NCBI RefSeq assembly: GCF_020921035.1
Contig: NC_063150.1
Coordinates: 29,187,826 to 29,251,825, forward strand
Direction of reading: 5' to 3'
DNA from: Rhodamnia argentea
Taxonomy: Eukaryota > Streptophyta > Magnoliopsida > Myrtales > Myrtaceae
DNA: 64,000 nt
In this document: positions 23,001 to 36,658 of the stretch, piece after piece
Numbering within the stretch: position 1 is the stretch's first letter
Layout of the letters: each line of letters begins with the position of its first letter
Position numbers and translations under genes: made by a program
Notes under the pieces: model-generated
What the model was told of the DNA's origin: nothing
Database searches by the model: none
Seen by the model: only the letters and a program-made list of their open reading frames with translations

Positions 23001-25110
23001 AAAACATTTTGCGAACCAGTGGAGGATCTCCGAAAAGATTCCAAATATTGGGCACTGATGTTTCTGATTCTGGGCATGGCATCCTTGGTGGTGACGCCAT
23101 TGAGCATGTATTTTTTTGCCGTGGCGGGGTGTAAGTTGATCAAAAGAATCCGGTCGATGAGTTTTGAGAAGGTGGTACACATGGACATAGGTTGGTTCGA
23201 TGAAACCGAGCACTCGAGCGGTGCGATTGGCGCAAGGCTTTCGACAGACGCGACGTCGGTGCGTCTTTTGGTGGGAGACACTCTTGCTTTGCTTGCGCAG
23301 AATGCTGCGACAATGATCGCTGGGTTGCTCATCGCTTTCAAAACAAACTGGGAATTGGCTCTTGTGATTCTCGCTTTGCTTCCCTTAATTGGTATCAGTG
23401 GATATGTTCAAATGCAGTCCATGAAAGGCTTCAACACAGATGCAGAGGTCTGTCCCTGACATTGTTGAGTCCAGCTTAGAGCTAACATATTGAACAAAAA
23501 GCGCGAAAATTTGACAGATGAACAACATGGAACAGACTTTTTGTATAGTGCATAGAGTACAGGAATTTTGCATATTAAGTGGTTAGTCTAATCAGTCCAA
23601 TTGTATATCTGCAGAAATTGTATGGGGAAGCAAGTCAAGTTGCTAGCGATGCGGTCGCCAACATGAGGACAGTCGCATCGTTCTGTGCCGAAGAAAAAAT
23701 GGTAGCACTTTATCAAACAAAATCTCGAGGCCGTCTAAAGGGAGGAGTTAGGAAGGGAATTATAAGTGGTATCGGCTTTGGATTATCGTTCTTTCTTCTA
23801 TTTTTCGTCTATGCTGTGAGCTTCCATGTCGGAGCTGAGCTCGTCGGCCAAAATAAGACAACTTTTCCTAAGGTTTTTCGGGTAAGTTTCTCATTTCGCT
23901 CATGCATCTGATGCATCTTTCTCCTAGGCTTTCATGTCCCTGACTTCGGTTCAATAATTTGCATGGCAGGTCTTTTTTGTATTGACAATGACGGGAATCG
24001 GAATTTCGCAGTCGAACTCCCTCGCACCCAATGTGAGTAAAGCAAAGAGTTCGGTTGCTTCCATATTCGAAATCTTAGACCTAACATCTAAGATCGATGC
24101 CAGTGGCAACCGTGGAACTACTCTAGCAAATGTGAAAGGAGACATCAAATTTCATCACCTAAAATTCAAGTATCCAACTAGGCCTGAACTCCTAGTATTC
24201 AAAGACTTCTGCTTGTCCATCCACTCTGGTCAGGTACAACAATACAAGATTAGCTCGTTCCTCTCAGTCTTTTCACTCTCGATACGCTTAATCTGATAAA
24301 GAGGCTTGTCAGCTCAAACGCGGTAAGTTAAAAATTTCATGTGTCTCCTCTCATGTACTAGTCAGTTGCTTTGGTTGGAGAGAGCGGGAGCGGAAAATCG
24401 ACGGTAGTATCTTTGCTGCAAAGATTTTATGACCCTGATTCTGGTCGAATAACCTTGGACGGAGCCGATATACGGGAGCTAAACTTGGAGTGGTTAAGGG
24501 GACAGATGGGTCTGGTGAGCCAAGAGCCTGTCCTGTTTAATGACACGATCCGTGCTAACATCGCATACGGGAAAGGCGGCAGTGCAACAGAGGCGGAGAT
24601 CGTAGTGGCGGCGGAGTTGGCCAATGCTCACAATTTCATCAGTGGCTTACAACAGGTTGAGGCTTCAATCTGTCAACATGCTTCTAAGGTTTCAGAGTCT
24701 TCATTTGGGTTGCCAGTTATTACTGACGATGACATTGTAAACATGCACAGGGTTACGATACAACAGTGGGCGAAAGAGGGATTCAGTTGTCCGGTGGGCA
24801 AAAGCAGCGGGTGGCGATCGCCAGAGCCATAGTGAAAAACCCAAGAATCTTACTGCTCGACGAAGCTACGAGCGCTCTCGACATTGAATCCGAGCGGGTG
24901 GTCCAGGATGCCCTGGATAGAGCCATGGCGAGGCGGACCACATTGGTGGTGGCTCATCGGTTGTCCACGATCCGCCGTGCAGACGTCATCGCAGTGCTAA
25001 AAGATGGCGCAATTGTCGAGAAAGGGAGCCATGAGACTCTGATGAACATGAGAAACGGAATCTATGCTACCATGACAGCACCACATGATAGAGTTGCGTC
25101 TGTCAAATGA
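20040..25110 (+). CDS. ABC transporter B family (P-glycoprotein/MDR type), 12 exons
   Basis: Full-size plant ABCB transporter, closest in feel to the ABCB4/ABCB11/ABCB21 clade, several of which move auxin; the substrate is not readable from sequence. Exons: 20040-20312, 20526-20580, 20692-20867, 20956-21177, 21262-21500, 21602-22127, 22266-22539, 22642-23447, 23615-23881, 23970-24233, 24362-24655, 24751-25110. The product is 1251 residues, normal for the family. The layout is TMD1-NBD1-linker-TMD2-NBD2. NBD1 has Walker [10 protein letters not shown] (406-414), signature LSGGQ (510-514) and Walker B ILLLDE (530-535). NBD2 has Walker [10 protein letters not shown] (1040-1048), signature LSGGQ (1145-1149) and Walker B ILLLDE. 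Q-loops (VSQEPVLF) and H-loops (AHRLST) are intact in both. TMD1 around residues 149-168 ([11 protein letters not shown]) is more divergent than I expect. It should act in the plasma membrane. Confidence 0.92.
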
Positions 25111-28100
25111 GGCTAGTAACTCTGTTAATCCATCTTTTTCCATTACCACTAAAGTTTTGAGTCTTGATATTGTATATTACACCCAGTGGATAAAATGAAC
25201 ACCAGCATCTCATGAAGTTGTGAAGAATATTCATGAGAAAGAGGTGTCTGGTCCTCAAGTTTCTTGCTCTAAGAGAAGTGTGAAAAAGATGGAAGACTAA
25301 GTTGGGCCTTTAACATCAGAAAATGCCTCCTCACCAACCAAGAACATCTCCTTCTGTTCAAATGCATGTGTTTGTGACAAGAAATTGATAATTTAACTTC
25401 ACTCCATGACATTTTATGGTCAACCCAAACTTGCTTTTCTTGCAAGCCCAATTCAAGCTTCCACCTTTTTTTTTTCCTTGGCTTCTCCATAATTTACTCA
25501 AAGCTCAACGACAAATATTTTATGAGCCCTAAATTGGTTCGTACTTTGATTTGGGTAATTGATGGGGACTACCACATGCCCTCAAACATGTTATTTGCTT
25601 ATACAGTACGCCCATGATGTGTCCCTCCCAACCGTCACTGGTGGCAAATTTCTCTTTTAGGGCAATTCAAGAATCTGTCTTTTTTCTGTTTCCTCTCTAT
25701 CTTTCTTGTAGGTTTTTTTGCCTAAAGCAAGAAGCCTAAACCCACTTCAGGATGAACTTGATTCATAGTGAGAGATTCTCATTGAGAGAGAAGCACCACA
25801 CAAATGCAAACAAAGGAATTGCAGTTGGGATGTAATGAAAAACTGGTTAATAGTGCATGCCTTTAATATGGTTAATGATGTATGCCTATGGTTTTAGCTC
25901 GTTTAAAATTGGCTAATCTTTGACTTTTGATTTTGGTTTTAAGGACATAATTAAGATCGGGATTCTAGAAGTTTGAGGATTGGTAAAACACTAAACGGAA
26001 TGAGTCGGCTCGTGTGAGATCCGGGGACGGATTTGTTATTTCCGATGAGAGGAATTAAGCCGATTCGGCTCAAAATTTAGGAATTACCTTAACAAAGTTG
26101 AAAGACTGCCCAAGGGGTGGCAAAAAAGCTACTTTGAAAGTTGAAAGAACAAAATTTTGATTTCACAGGTTGTTTTGCCTGTTGGATTTCATGAGGATCT
26201 AGCTTTAAGATTATGTCTGCTGGTTTAATGGAGTGTGATTAACGTTCTAATTTGTTAACGGAAGATTGATTGTGGGGGTTACATCCCAAATCACATCTTC
26301 CATAAAAGTACATGACAATTGAAGATGGACCCTTACAATCAATCAATCAATCAACGCATAAGAGAAGAATACTATCTCTAATCCACATCAAGATTAATTA
26401 TTCTAATCATTTTTCATTCATCTTTCAATATATTTGTTCTTATCTTCAAAAGAATTGTATGATCGAAATATAAATTCATCTAATTGAAGAAGTCAGTGTC
26501 ACCCATCAACCGTTTAGTGAGTTGTCACATCCTCAACATATGACAACAACTAAGAACAAATTTAATTACATTGTTAATCACGTGGACACATTCCATTAGA
26601 CTCAAAATTGTCCTATGTCCCATGAAAATTAATGCGCAAAATCTAGAAACTAAAGTTGCGCAAATGAGGACCATTCTTTCCTCCATCTTAAATCGCAATC
26701 AACTCAACGAATTTCGCTTCATTTGATGTGAAACTACAACCAACAAGAAGAAAACCAACCGATTCACTTGGCACAAAAATCTCTAGGGTTATATCCATCA
26801 AGGGTTATTTTCCCACATCTCCATCGTCCCACTTCTTCTCCCTCCTTTTTCAGCTCATATATATGGAGATCCATAAATTTTAGTCCACTTCAAGAACTTC
26901 AAGGTAATCACTCTTTGATTGCTTTGCTGTTATCAGATATCGACATCGATATAGATAAACATCCGACGGGGGAGCGTGCATGAAACTATGTACGCGCGCA
27001 TCGCGATCTGCTGCTTATTGCAGGTTTTTCTCCGTGTGAAAGAGAGGATAAGAGTTCGGCTCGGATTCCTTTCGATTGCCGGTACGTATTCTCTGGAGCA
27101 AGGTTCTAAGCAACTTTCGTGCTGATAGAATTGTTGTTTTTAGATCAAGTGGAAACAAACAGTGGTTAGTAGGAAAAATAAACCAAAGTTTTACCTTGTT
27201 GCTTCTCTTTAGCTCGCCTTGGTTTCTCTCCTCCTTTAGATAAAACTTCAGCAGGCTTCTGTCATCTTACTAAAAGAGAAAAAAAGAAACTTTTGAAGTC
27301 ATATCCTAAAAATACTTACATTTAAGTGTGATACATGGCAGACTTGATCCATGGATGGATTTTGGATTTGAGTCGAACCCTTATATAGAGCCTAAACTTG
27401 TTGTCTAGGCTTGCTCATTAGCTATCACATTTTTCGGCTTTAGATGGGTCATCTAGGTCGGCCCTACTAGACCGAACCAGACTTGTAAGTAAAAAGCTCA
27501 TCGAGGAATGTCTTTGAGCCCTTGTGACATGGGGAGATCACGAATCGCCAAATTTGTGCATGTTGATTAAACGCACGATACAAGTTTGATTTCCATAGCA
27601 TCGAGTAGAAGCTTCGTTGAGTTCCATATCATCAAGTATAAGTTTGATACCACAGATATGACTCTCCTCACCTTCAATGAGGCCTATTGGTGCTGGACAA
27701 GCATTTGTCATCTCACGGGTCACTCCAATGATAAGTAAACCGTTGCGATTAAGTATAAGAACGTTGTCCCGCATTGTGATATTATTATACGACAGTTAAG
27801 ACGTGCCGTTGTAATTATAAAGGATTTACGTTAAGGAAAAGGCTTTAGACTTTAGAGTACACCTGATGTACCTTAAATTTATTTTTGTCAGCTCATGCCA
27901 ATCTTTAAGATCAAATTCTCAAGGGACAAACTCTTGCTGTCACATGCAGCTTCCCCCCTTCTGCTTCTGATAGTAACTAAGCAACAGTTGCTGTTCCATT
28001 CACGGATCATCTCTTTCTTTCTCTCTCTCTCTCATAAATGCTCTTATGATCAGTCGACATCATCCTCGTCAACCATTGGAGATGAAAGGGTTCTCCCTCC

Positions 28101-28374
28101 TCCTTCTTTATCAAGCAAAGAACCAATAAATCTTTTCCCACGCACATTACAAACATTTGAAGCAAATGACGTGCACCGAGACGAGATTCAATCGCTCGAA
28201 TGATGTCCTAATGCGACAATGGGGCCTTAGCTTGCAACACATGCAATGCTGCTACATGCAGCATCAGCTATTGCAATTTCAGGATCAGACCTGGGGTTTT
28301 TACTTTGTAGGGCTGACATTGTTGCCAATTACCTAATTAAGTCGAGATTACGAACAGAGTGGACTTTCGTCTAC
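25111..28374. other. Spacer downstream of the ABCB gene
   Basis: No conserved protein is recognised. Around 26700-27130 the sequence looks promoter- and leader-like: CATATATATGG near 26856, then a C/T-rich leader, a possible donor AAG/GTAATC at about 26901 and an acceptor TTATCAG at about 26937. A short transcript is therefore possible but not proven. 27895-28203 has an open frame of 102 codons without resemblance to known families. Confidence 0.3.
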
Positions 28375-28684
28375 GTTAACGCTCGGCGCATCGGTCTAGA
28401 TGAGAGTAATTAGGTCTTTTATGGAAGTGATTGTGGGTGGCGTGAGATGTGAGTTAACGTTCGGCAACATCCATCTAGACGAGAGTAATTAGGTCTTTCC
28501 CGAAAGTTACAGTGGATCACATGAGATGTGAGTTAAACGTACGGCATATAGATATGGAAGAGGGTAATTAGGTCTTTTCTGAAAGTTACAGTGGATTGCG
28601 TGAGATGTGAGTTAAACATCCGGCACATTGATCTAGAAGATGGTAATCAGGTCTTTTCCGAAAGTGACACGTGATGGTGGGTCG
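28375..28684. repeat. Tandem repeat, ~79 bp unit, four copies
   Basis: Units start with GTTAA[A]CG at 28375, 28453, 28532 and 28611. Each contains TAATTAGGTCTTT (TAATCAGG in the last), GAAAGT and the closing GTGAGATGTGA; the last unit degenerates. The copies differ by substitutions, so the array is not recent. No coding frame runs through it. Confidence 0.75.
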
Positions 28685-31036
28685 AATTTAGATGTGCTAT
28701 AGATTTTTCTATTGGTCGCCTATTATGTATATTACTAGATAAGCAAATCGAAAAAACCACTTCAATGGAAAAGAAAATGAATAACTTTTTTTCGGGATTG
28801 GCAATAATAATGAACTTCTTGGCAAGATTCTACCTAGAATTTCTTGAGAGTGGGAACTAAAGAAGGAATCTTTACTATAAAGCATATCCAGTTTGTTACG
28901 AGGTTATACATGTCCGTGAAAGAGCATTTTATTCCTTTTTCATAGTTCGCATCTGACTGCGAACATTACTCTGTTTTGCTTATTATTATTATTATTATTA
29001 TTATTAAATAAGTTTCGAAAAACTTACTAAAAAATTTTTAAACCTATTTCAATTGTACCAATTCAAATCTTTTTTTTTTTTTTTCAGATTTAGTCCTAAA
29101 CTTTTTGCAATTGTGTCAATTCAATCCATTCGGTCAATTTTGTTGATTAACTAGGGACTGTTGGGTTTACTATTCATTTTGTTAATTCTTTATTTGGCGA
29201 TTGCTTTTGTTATGTCCTAATTACGGAAAAACATTTATCCGCTGCATAATACAGCTCCTTGGTTTATACGTAAAATGATGTCATTATTCTATTTAATGCA
29301 TAGGTTTGGTATATGTGACAATTTAATCAAGGGCTCACCCTTTGTCATTCTAATAAATTACCTACATAGAAAAAAAAGGGGAAACTATTCAATCACATGT
29401 TTCTTGTTGGCAGATCTTTAATCAAATCCACCAAATGACATTACTATAAATGTTTAAACCACCAAATAACATTCATAATAAAGTGAACAAAAAAAAGTTT
29501 ATTCCAATAGAAGAAAATGCTCATTCTCACCAACCCCATTGCATACAAACCTAAATGAGAATGAGTGGAGTTCCTACTAAACCCATTAAAGTTCAATTTT
29601 GCTTGACTTAGAACCAACTACATGTCCTTGGAGTAATCATCAATCAATCAAACGTTACAAAGCACAACCCTCTTTAGTGGAAATTGCACTGTTGCAATGA
29701 TTAGACCGCACGCCATGAATAAAACATTTTCTTTGACATAATTTAAGGCCCACAACATTTTTTTTTATTTGCCGGCCTTGTACTGTCGACTAAGTTAGCA
29801 TAAAGGACAAAAACAAGGAAGCTTGGCCTCATTGTACGAGATTTGTCTGCATTGTATTGAGGGGCCATCTCAATCATTTGCAATCCGACCACCTCATGAT
29901 GATCAAATTGATTAGTTTAATTTCTCGGCGAATTCTCCAATCATGTTAAAAAAAAAATTGGAAATTGATTGTAGATTGCTTCCAAAGTAATTGCTGATTA
30001 TTCGGCATGTGGTGGAGCAAATGGCATGACGCGTTAGACTAAATCATAGTTAACAAATTATTTCATGTGAAGTCTCCTCTAGATGTGAATTATAAAAGTG
30101 GATGTACTTGAGATTTCATTAATGCTATTAATTATTCTAGGAGTAGTCTTTACTACATATTGATTTTAGGTCAATACCAAAAAAGATTTTCAAACCCGAT
30201 ACGCCCCGTGCTTCATTTATCTCCAATTAATTTTCGTGTGACGAGAATTCCAAACTGAAGTACGTCCAATTTGGAATTTCTGGTGATAACTGGTGCGTAC
30301 ATTCTGTGGGTTCCTTTTCTTTTCTTCTTGAGATTTCGTCCACTTAATTAAATTTTCTTGAACCACCGAAAAATAGGTCGAGAATGAGCTGGAAATTGTG
30401 AAGTGGCATGTACTTTATTGGTTGACATTATTAATTGTAAATACCCCCTTCAAGTGCCATTATTGTGTGACATAGGGGACCCCCACTGAAGGCCCAAACA
30501 AAGGAAAATGAAAAAAACATCAACAATTAGCAGAGCAAAACTCAGGTTTTCGTACTTCCTGTCTCGAGATATTCATTGGAAAGTGCTCAAAAGCTAGTCT
30601 GCATAAATTTCACCATCACCGGTTCAGGGGATCTTCCTCAATCTAGGTAGCCCAAAGGCTTCAGTAGCTTTTGTTCACATACAACTGACTTTGCCCACAT
30701 CCTGTTTGCTGCCACATTGCTTTCTTCTCTGGTGTGCACCAAGATTAAGCAGTAGTGGCTGTCTGAACAGGGAGGGTCAATGAACAGGCTAGAGAAAGAA
30801 CGAATTGGGTGATTTGTTCTCTTGTGGGGGTCTTTGGATTTGGATTTTGTGTGTGGTTATCTCATGAATCATGATGAGGGCAGAGGGAGTCAAACAAGAG
30901 CACAGAACCCATGAAGCAAGCTGAATAATCTCCACACAGGGGGGCTCACATGATCCTCTTCCCATAAGACTCCACATCCCTCCGTTTTTGCTTTTTTGCA
31001 GGTTTTTTCTTGGGTCAAGTTCCGAACTTTGAAGCC
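28685..31036. other. AT-rich spacer and upstream region of the CHUP1-like gene
   Basis: No gene recognised. A (TTA)n microsatellite lies at about 28981-29005. TTTTTGCAG at about 30992-31000 resembles a 3' splice site, so the CHUP1-like transcript may have an intron in its 5' leader. Confidence 0.4.
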
Positions 31037-34000
31037 ATGAAGCAAGAAACACCACCCAGAACAACACCCACAGTGAGAGCTGAATGCAGAATTAGCGGCA
31101 ATTCGACTTCGCATTCCACGACCACCACCCCTTCGCGTTTCAGAGCCACCCCAAAGGTTAAGGAGTCATTGAAGCCAGCGGGTGATGTGATGAGGGACAG
31201 AGCAAAGTCAGTGCCTCCAGATGTGAAGAACGTTTCCAAGGCCCAAAGGTCTCTTGTGCTCAGAACCCCCAAATCTGGGGACGTTGTCGCGGGATCTCAA
31301 AAGGGTAGGGATCTTGAGGAGGCGAAAATCGGGGGTCGGGCCGGGGCTGCCCGCGCAGTTGTTGAGCAGTTCGCTCGGCCACGGCGGCTGCGACCGACTG
31401 TGAGTTCCGTTACTAGCAGGAGAAATGAGGATGGAGTGATGGATGGGAATAAGAAGAAGTGTGAGGAATTGCAAGAGAAGCTAGAGTTCCGTGAGAATTT
31501 GGTCAAGAGTTTGCAGAGTGACGTGTTGGCTTTGAAGGCAGAATTGGAGAAGACACTGAGCTTAAATGTGGAGTTGGACTCAAAGAACAGGAAGCTTACA
31601 GAGGATCTTGCTGCTGCTGAGAACAAAATAGCAACTCTTAGCAGGTTTGATAAGGTGAGAGTCTAATACTAAATTTTGGCATGATATTGTGGTTTGGGTT
31701 ATAATTTGAAATAGAAACATATTTCAATCACTCTCTCTCTCTCTCTCTCTCTCTCTTCACTGCTTTTCCCTGTAAATTGCATGGGTCACTTTTCATTTCA
31801 ATCTGGAGTACATGCTCCAATTCTGTTGTGCAAACAAGGTTCCTTTGATGGTTGCATGATATGAATCAATCTGTAGGTAAAATCACCCCTTCATAAATTC
31901 AAGGATTGAAAGTATTCGCAAACTTGAAACATGAGCTAGTGTTCCTTCTGGTTACAGACTGGTGGCTATGTTTCTAAGTTCTTCATTTCCCAGTTTTTTT
32001 TTTCTTTCAATGGTGTCTGTTTATTCAATGTTTTGTTGTTCAGAGGGAGTCAACTAAGGATTTCCAGAGTCCCAAATTTGAAGACATTCAGAAACTGATT
32101 GCCAATAAGTTGGACTATTCAAAAGCAAAGAAGGAAGCATTCAGTGAGGCTATCTTTAAGACCACGCTACCTGCAGCTCCGGCAAGTTCAATACCAAGAG
32201 GTGCTGATGATATTGTAAAGCCTCCACCTTGCCCGTCCCTGCCACCTCCGCCTCCGCCACCTCTTCCCTCATCTCGACCCCGAGCCAGAGGATCTGCAAC
32301 CCCAAAGACTCCTGCAGTTGTAGAATTTTATCGCTTACTGACGAAGCCAGAAGAGAAGAAGGACGAATCAAGATCAAAGGATTCCAATAAACCCGCGGTT
32401 ACCAGTGCGCATAGTAGCATAGTTGGAGAAATCCAAAACCGTTCCGCTCATGTTTTAGCTGTAATCTTTCGAACCCCTTTGAATTGAGTTGTGATATAAC
32501 TTTGTGGCTTTGTCTTGTGAATGTAGTTAGGATGGCTAGTAACTCATCTTGATTTTACAGATCAAAGCAGATATCGAAACCAAAGGGGAGTTCGTCAATG
32601 GTCTTATCCAGAAAATACAAGCTGCCGCTTTCTCAGATATTGAGGAGCTCCTAAACTTTGTGGATTGGCTTGATAATGAACTTTCTTCCCTGGTGAGTTT
32701 AGGTGCATATTCAAACTTGTTTGGTTAACCTCAGTTCAGATTGGGCATGAAATAGATGTAGTTCATAAATGTTCGGACCAAAAAGTCCCATGTAGATATG
32801 TAGGATATACTCCCACTTTCACTAGGCTTCTCCTCAGATTTGAGGGTCTTTTTTCTTTTCCTGTCTCATTACCCAATTCGATAAATGGATCCTCTTGCTT
32901 AAGGAGACAAATGATGAGATCATGAGAATTAAGGGCCCCGTGTTTGCGAGATATTTTTATGGTGGGCAGTTGCTTGAGCTGTAGGTGAGATTTAGTTACC
33001 TGAGCTGTAGGAGAGGAAAATATCTCGAACTTGGACAGCTTTTGCATGTCGATGACAGAACAAACAAAATATGTTCATTGCAATACCATGCATTCCTCAG
33101 ACAGTAGAGAGCCATTGCTTTTGAGCTTGATTAGTGTCATTGATCAGCTATCAGAGCTGAACGTCCTTTGTGTCTCCCATGCGGCATGTGCTATCGATGA
33201 CAGAAAAATTTATAGTCATATGTGATGGAGGTGCCTTTCTTGCTGGTTTGTGTCATGTTCTGCTTCGAATGGCCTGTTGTGGGAATTGATGACATTGCAT
33301 CTAGCTCTACCTACGTGATCTCTACGATGCTGTACCATTACCATGTTTATAGATGATGAACTAAGACCAATCTTGTGTAATCTGCCAACTTTAATGTTGT
33401 CGTTTGGTTGACAGGCTGATGAGCGGGCTGTGTTGAAACATTTCAACTGGCCTGAGAAGAAAGCTGATGCCATGAGAGAAGCTGCAGTTGAGTACCAAAC
33501 TCTTAAGTTGCTGGAGAGTGAGATTTCTTTGTATGAGGATGAAATGGAGGTTCCTTGCGGAAGTGCGTTGAAGAAGATGGCTGGCCTACTGGACAAGTGA
33601 GTTTACACTTCATGTTCGTCATGCATTAGTGGTCAAAGTTGGGAGAAGTATCGATTATCCATATTTCTGTTTCACCCCTTTCATGTCATTGTGCCAGGTC
33701 CGAGAGAGGGATTCAAAAGCTCGTCAAATTGCGAAGTTCGGTGATGAGATCGTATCAGAATTGGAAAATTCCAACTGATTGGATGCTCGATTCGGGAATG
33801 GTGTACAAAGTATGGTACATTTGTCCTCTTCTTAAGTTCACCGTGGATTCTAATGAAACGTCATGATGCTGTTTGCCATTGACTCACTCAAAAAGTCGAA
33901 GTCGAGAACAGAAAGACGCAGAACTTGCGTGTTTTACCTGAAAGGCCAAAAGCTGACTGTTTGTTGATGTTGTATGCAGCGATTTCTTTCTGCTGCTGTG

Positions 34001-34557
34001 AATGTCCCGAAAGTTTTGAATTTACGGTTCTTCTTGCTGGTGCTTAAGTTCTGTTGCAATTTACACTGGTTATATGGCAATGATGTCGTGCCAATCTTTG
34101 GTTTGGTGTTTGTTCTGCAGATAAAGCAGGTTTCAATGAAGCTGGCTACCATGTACATGAAGAGAGTGACTATGGAGTTTGAATCCATGCGGAACTCGGA
34201 CAGGGAATCAACCCAAGAAGCTCTACTGCTCCAGGGTGTTCATTTCGCATACAGGGCCCATCAGGTAACCAAAACATACTTTTTAGATGGCCCTAGCCTA
34301 AAATCATCTCTTCGCTTGTGCTTTGATTCCCAGCTTTGGAATCCGATCAAATCCGAGAATCTCGAACTGCTTAGTTACCGTTCATAGTTTTGTGTCGTGA
34401 TCGGCACCAGTCTGTTAATTGTTTTGCATATCCTGCGGCGCAGTTTGCAGGAGGGCTTGATTCGGAGACGTTGTGTGCTTTCGAAGAGATCAGACACCGC
34501 ATCCCCGGACATTTACAAGGGTCTCAACATCTGCTGGCCGGCATAACCTCGTCTTGA
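31037..34557 (+). CDS. CHUP1-like / IPGA1-like coiled-coil, proline-rich protein, 7 exons
   Basis: Member of the plant CHUP1-like family, resembling Arabidopsis At1g48280 as I recall. CHUP1 links chloroplasts to actin and IPGA1 relatives bind microtubules; the function here is inferred only from family. Exons: 31037-31654, 32044-32460, 32561-32692, 33415-33596, 33698-33809, 34121-34264, 34444-34557. The product is 572 residues. A basic, Ser/Thr-rich N-terminus (1-130) is followed by a coiled coil (about 145-206, CEELQEKLEFRENLV). Next come a proline tract (LPPPPPPPLP, about 277-286), SVVEFYRLLTK-like VVEFYRLLTK, and the conserved C-terminal domain with FVDWLDNELSSL, LKHFNWPEKKADAMREAA and DWMLDSGM. 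The CHUP1 outer-membrane anchor is absent. The start codon is the first ATG in frame (GCCATGAAG). Confidence 0.88.
31731..31755. repeat. (CT)n microsatellite in intron 1 of the CHUP1-like gene
   Basis: About 12 CT units about 80 bp into the first intron. Simple repeat, no further function visible. Confidence 0.85.
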
Positions 34558-36640
34558 GAACCCGTGTAGTGTTGAGCGGTAGATTTACGCATCACGGGCC
34601 TCCGAGCGAATGTCCGGCACAAGATTCACTTTCGGCATGTCCCCGACAGATACTTGGAAAGACCGTCAGAGCATCTCGGAGCAAATATTATCTCTGTAGA
34701 AGCCGTCAAGGCTCGGTAGTTGTCATGGAAAAGTATTTAGTTTGTCTGCGCGACAATGTGCAGCATGAGTTAGGAGCTCGATAAATGTAATCCTTTTTTC
34801 TCTTTTTCTTCTTGTCCGACATCGATATATGTAATGGAGACGTTAAGTTGCTGCAGTTTTTTTTTTTTCCTTGTGCGATTCATCTGACGATTGCTTGCAA
34901 AAATGTCAGTAGTGATGCTCTTCCAATGTTGCCTCCTGAGAACGACGTATGGTGTTCATCATCCTCGGCAAGTACGAGGATGCATAACTAGAGTCGGTTC
35001 TTCCGAAAGCACTGATGCTGCTCGGGTGTTGATTGTCGTGAATCGTGATAGGGATTCTCGCGCAAGGCAAGGCTATTCTGTGCACGAACCCAGAATGCGC
35101 CGTCAATTATCCCCCTGGCTTGTTTTCGAATTAAGAGTCGGCCCAGGGCTGGCGTCATTCCGACAACCGGCGGCGATCACAATGGTACATGCCTCGAGGA
35201 AATGATAGATGACCGACTGTATAAAATAGGACGACGTGAGGTCAAGGGACGCATGTGCCCAAGCTAGCATCTCTATGCCTGATGGGGATCCGGCCCTTCC
35301 TCGGCCGTGGTGAAGAAGGATTGAGATGGTTACGTGTTAAGCATAGTAACCCGTTTGATGGTTAGTAGCTTCCATTTTTTTTTTTTATTAATCTATGCAC
35401 AAAACCCCCAGTTTTTTTTTTTTTTCAAAACAAAACCCGAGTTGATAGCAAACAATGATGCTATACAAATAAATCAATCACCAACAAAATCTAACAACGT
35501 TTGACTAATGGACTCTAGCCAATTATAAGGATCTCCTAATAAATTCAGAGAATATTTTGACTCGATTAGTAATGAGAATTCGAAATATCACCTTGATTAA
35601 TAAAAAAATGAAGATTAAATAACTGAAAGAAAGGTCAAAAATTTTTTTTTTTAGATTCTTCCTTTCTTCAAACGAAATGAACGGAACTAGAATTAGACTC
35701 ATTCTCTAAATCTTTTAAGGATATTCCTTGGCTATTCATGAAACGTGAGAAAGAAATTAAGAATCAGCCGTTTCGGGAAGAAATTGAAGTATTTCTTGAA
35801 ATCCTACAAGATTTACTTTTTTTTTTACCTTTTAACATATGGTCAAGACTTCATCTGAGTTCGAATTCTATCGAGAAATCGACACGAAAATCAGAAAATT
35901 GTTGATGAAACAATCAGATAGTTTCTTTTGTCCTTTTCGGGCAAATCCGGAAACAAGGATAACGGTTAATATATTCAAGATAGACAAATTGAATATGGGT
36001 GATCGTCAACGATCTTGTATTTTTAAAATCCATGCGTGAGCTTTTTACCACCCCCAAAAAAAAAAAAAATAAATAAAATTCCATACGTGAGTTGTATTAA
36101 ATCAGATTCACATGCCAGCCGGAAATTGGAGTGCCAACTTGCCATCAAACTGTTGACCTATGTAGCATTGACACCTAGACGCGACAAAATACGACACGAC
36201 ATGATACGGGATACGTTATTTTTTAAAAGGTAGAGAATTTCGATATGTTGTGATACGTTATATATATATATTTGGCTGATTGTGAATATTAATTTTGATG
36301 GCTGAATATATGACTTGAGCATATATATTTTTGATAAAAATCTTCATTTTGACTTTTAACTTATTGAAAATATTTAAAATTGATCTCGTGCGTGTTGAAA
36401 TGATGTGTCAAGATTCTGAACTCGCGTGTCACTAACATGTTTGGAGTGTTGATCATATGTTGATCGTATGTTGAAGTGTCGAAGAATATCGAACACATAC
36501 GACATGAGACGAATGTCCTTGAAAAAGAGTACCAGTGCTTTCTAGCCTTAGACTCAGATTGAGACTCAGCCCGCTGCACCTCTCCTCCTCAACTGGACTT
36601 CCAAGGGCGTAATGGTAATACCGCAGCTTGTTACCGAAAT
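34558..36640. other. Spacer between the CHUP1-like gene and DGAT3
   Basis: 34558-35340 has balanced composition and probably includes the 3' untranslated region of the CHUP1-like gene; the open frames there match nothing known. 35380-36600 is AT-rich, with GACACG/GATACG phrases (36175-36260 and 36400-36520) typical of old MITE remnants. Confidence 0.4.
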
Positions 36641-36658
36641 GAACGGAAGTGTTGGCGC

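Noticed and set aside
28215-28290. Hairpin around ATGCTGC/GCAGCAT as a miR172-like precursor
   Set aside because: Only a short stem; the mature miR172 sequence (AGAATCTTGATGATG core) is absent.
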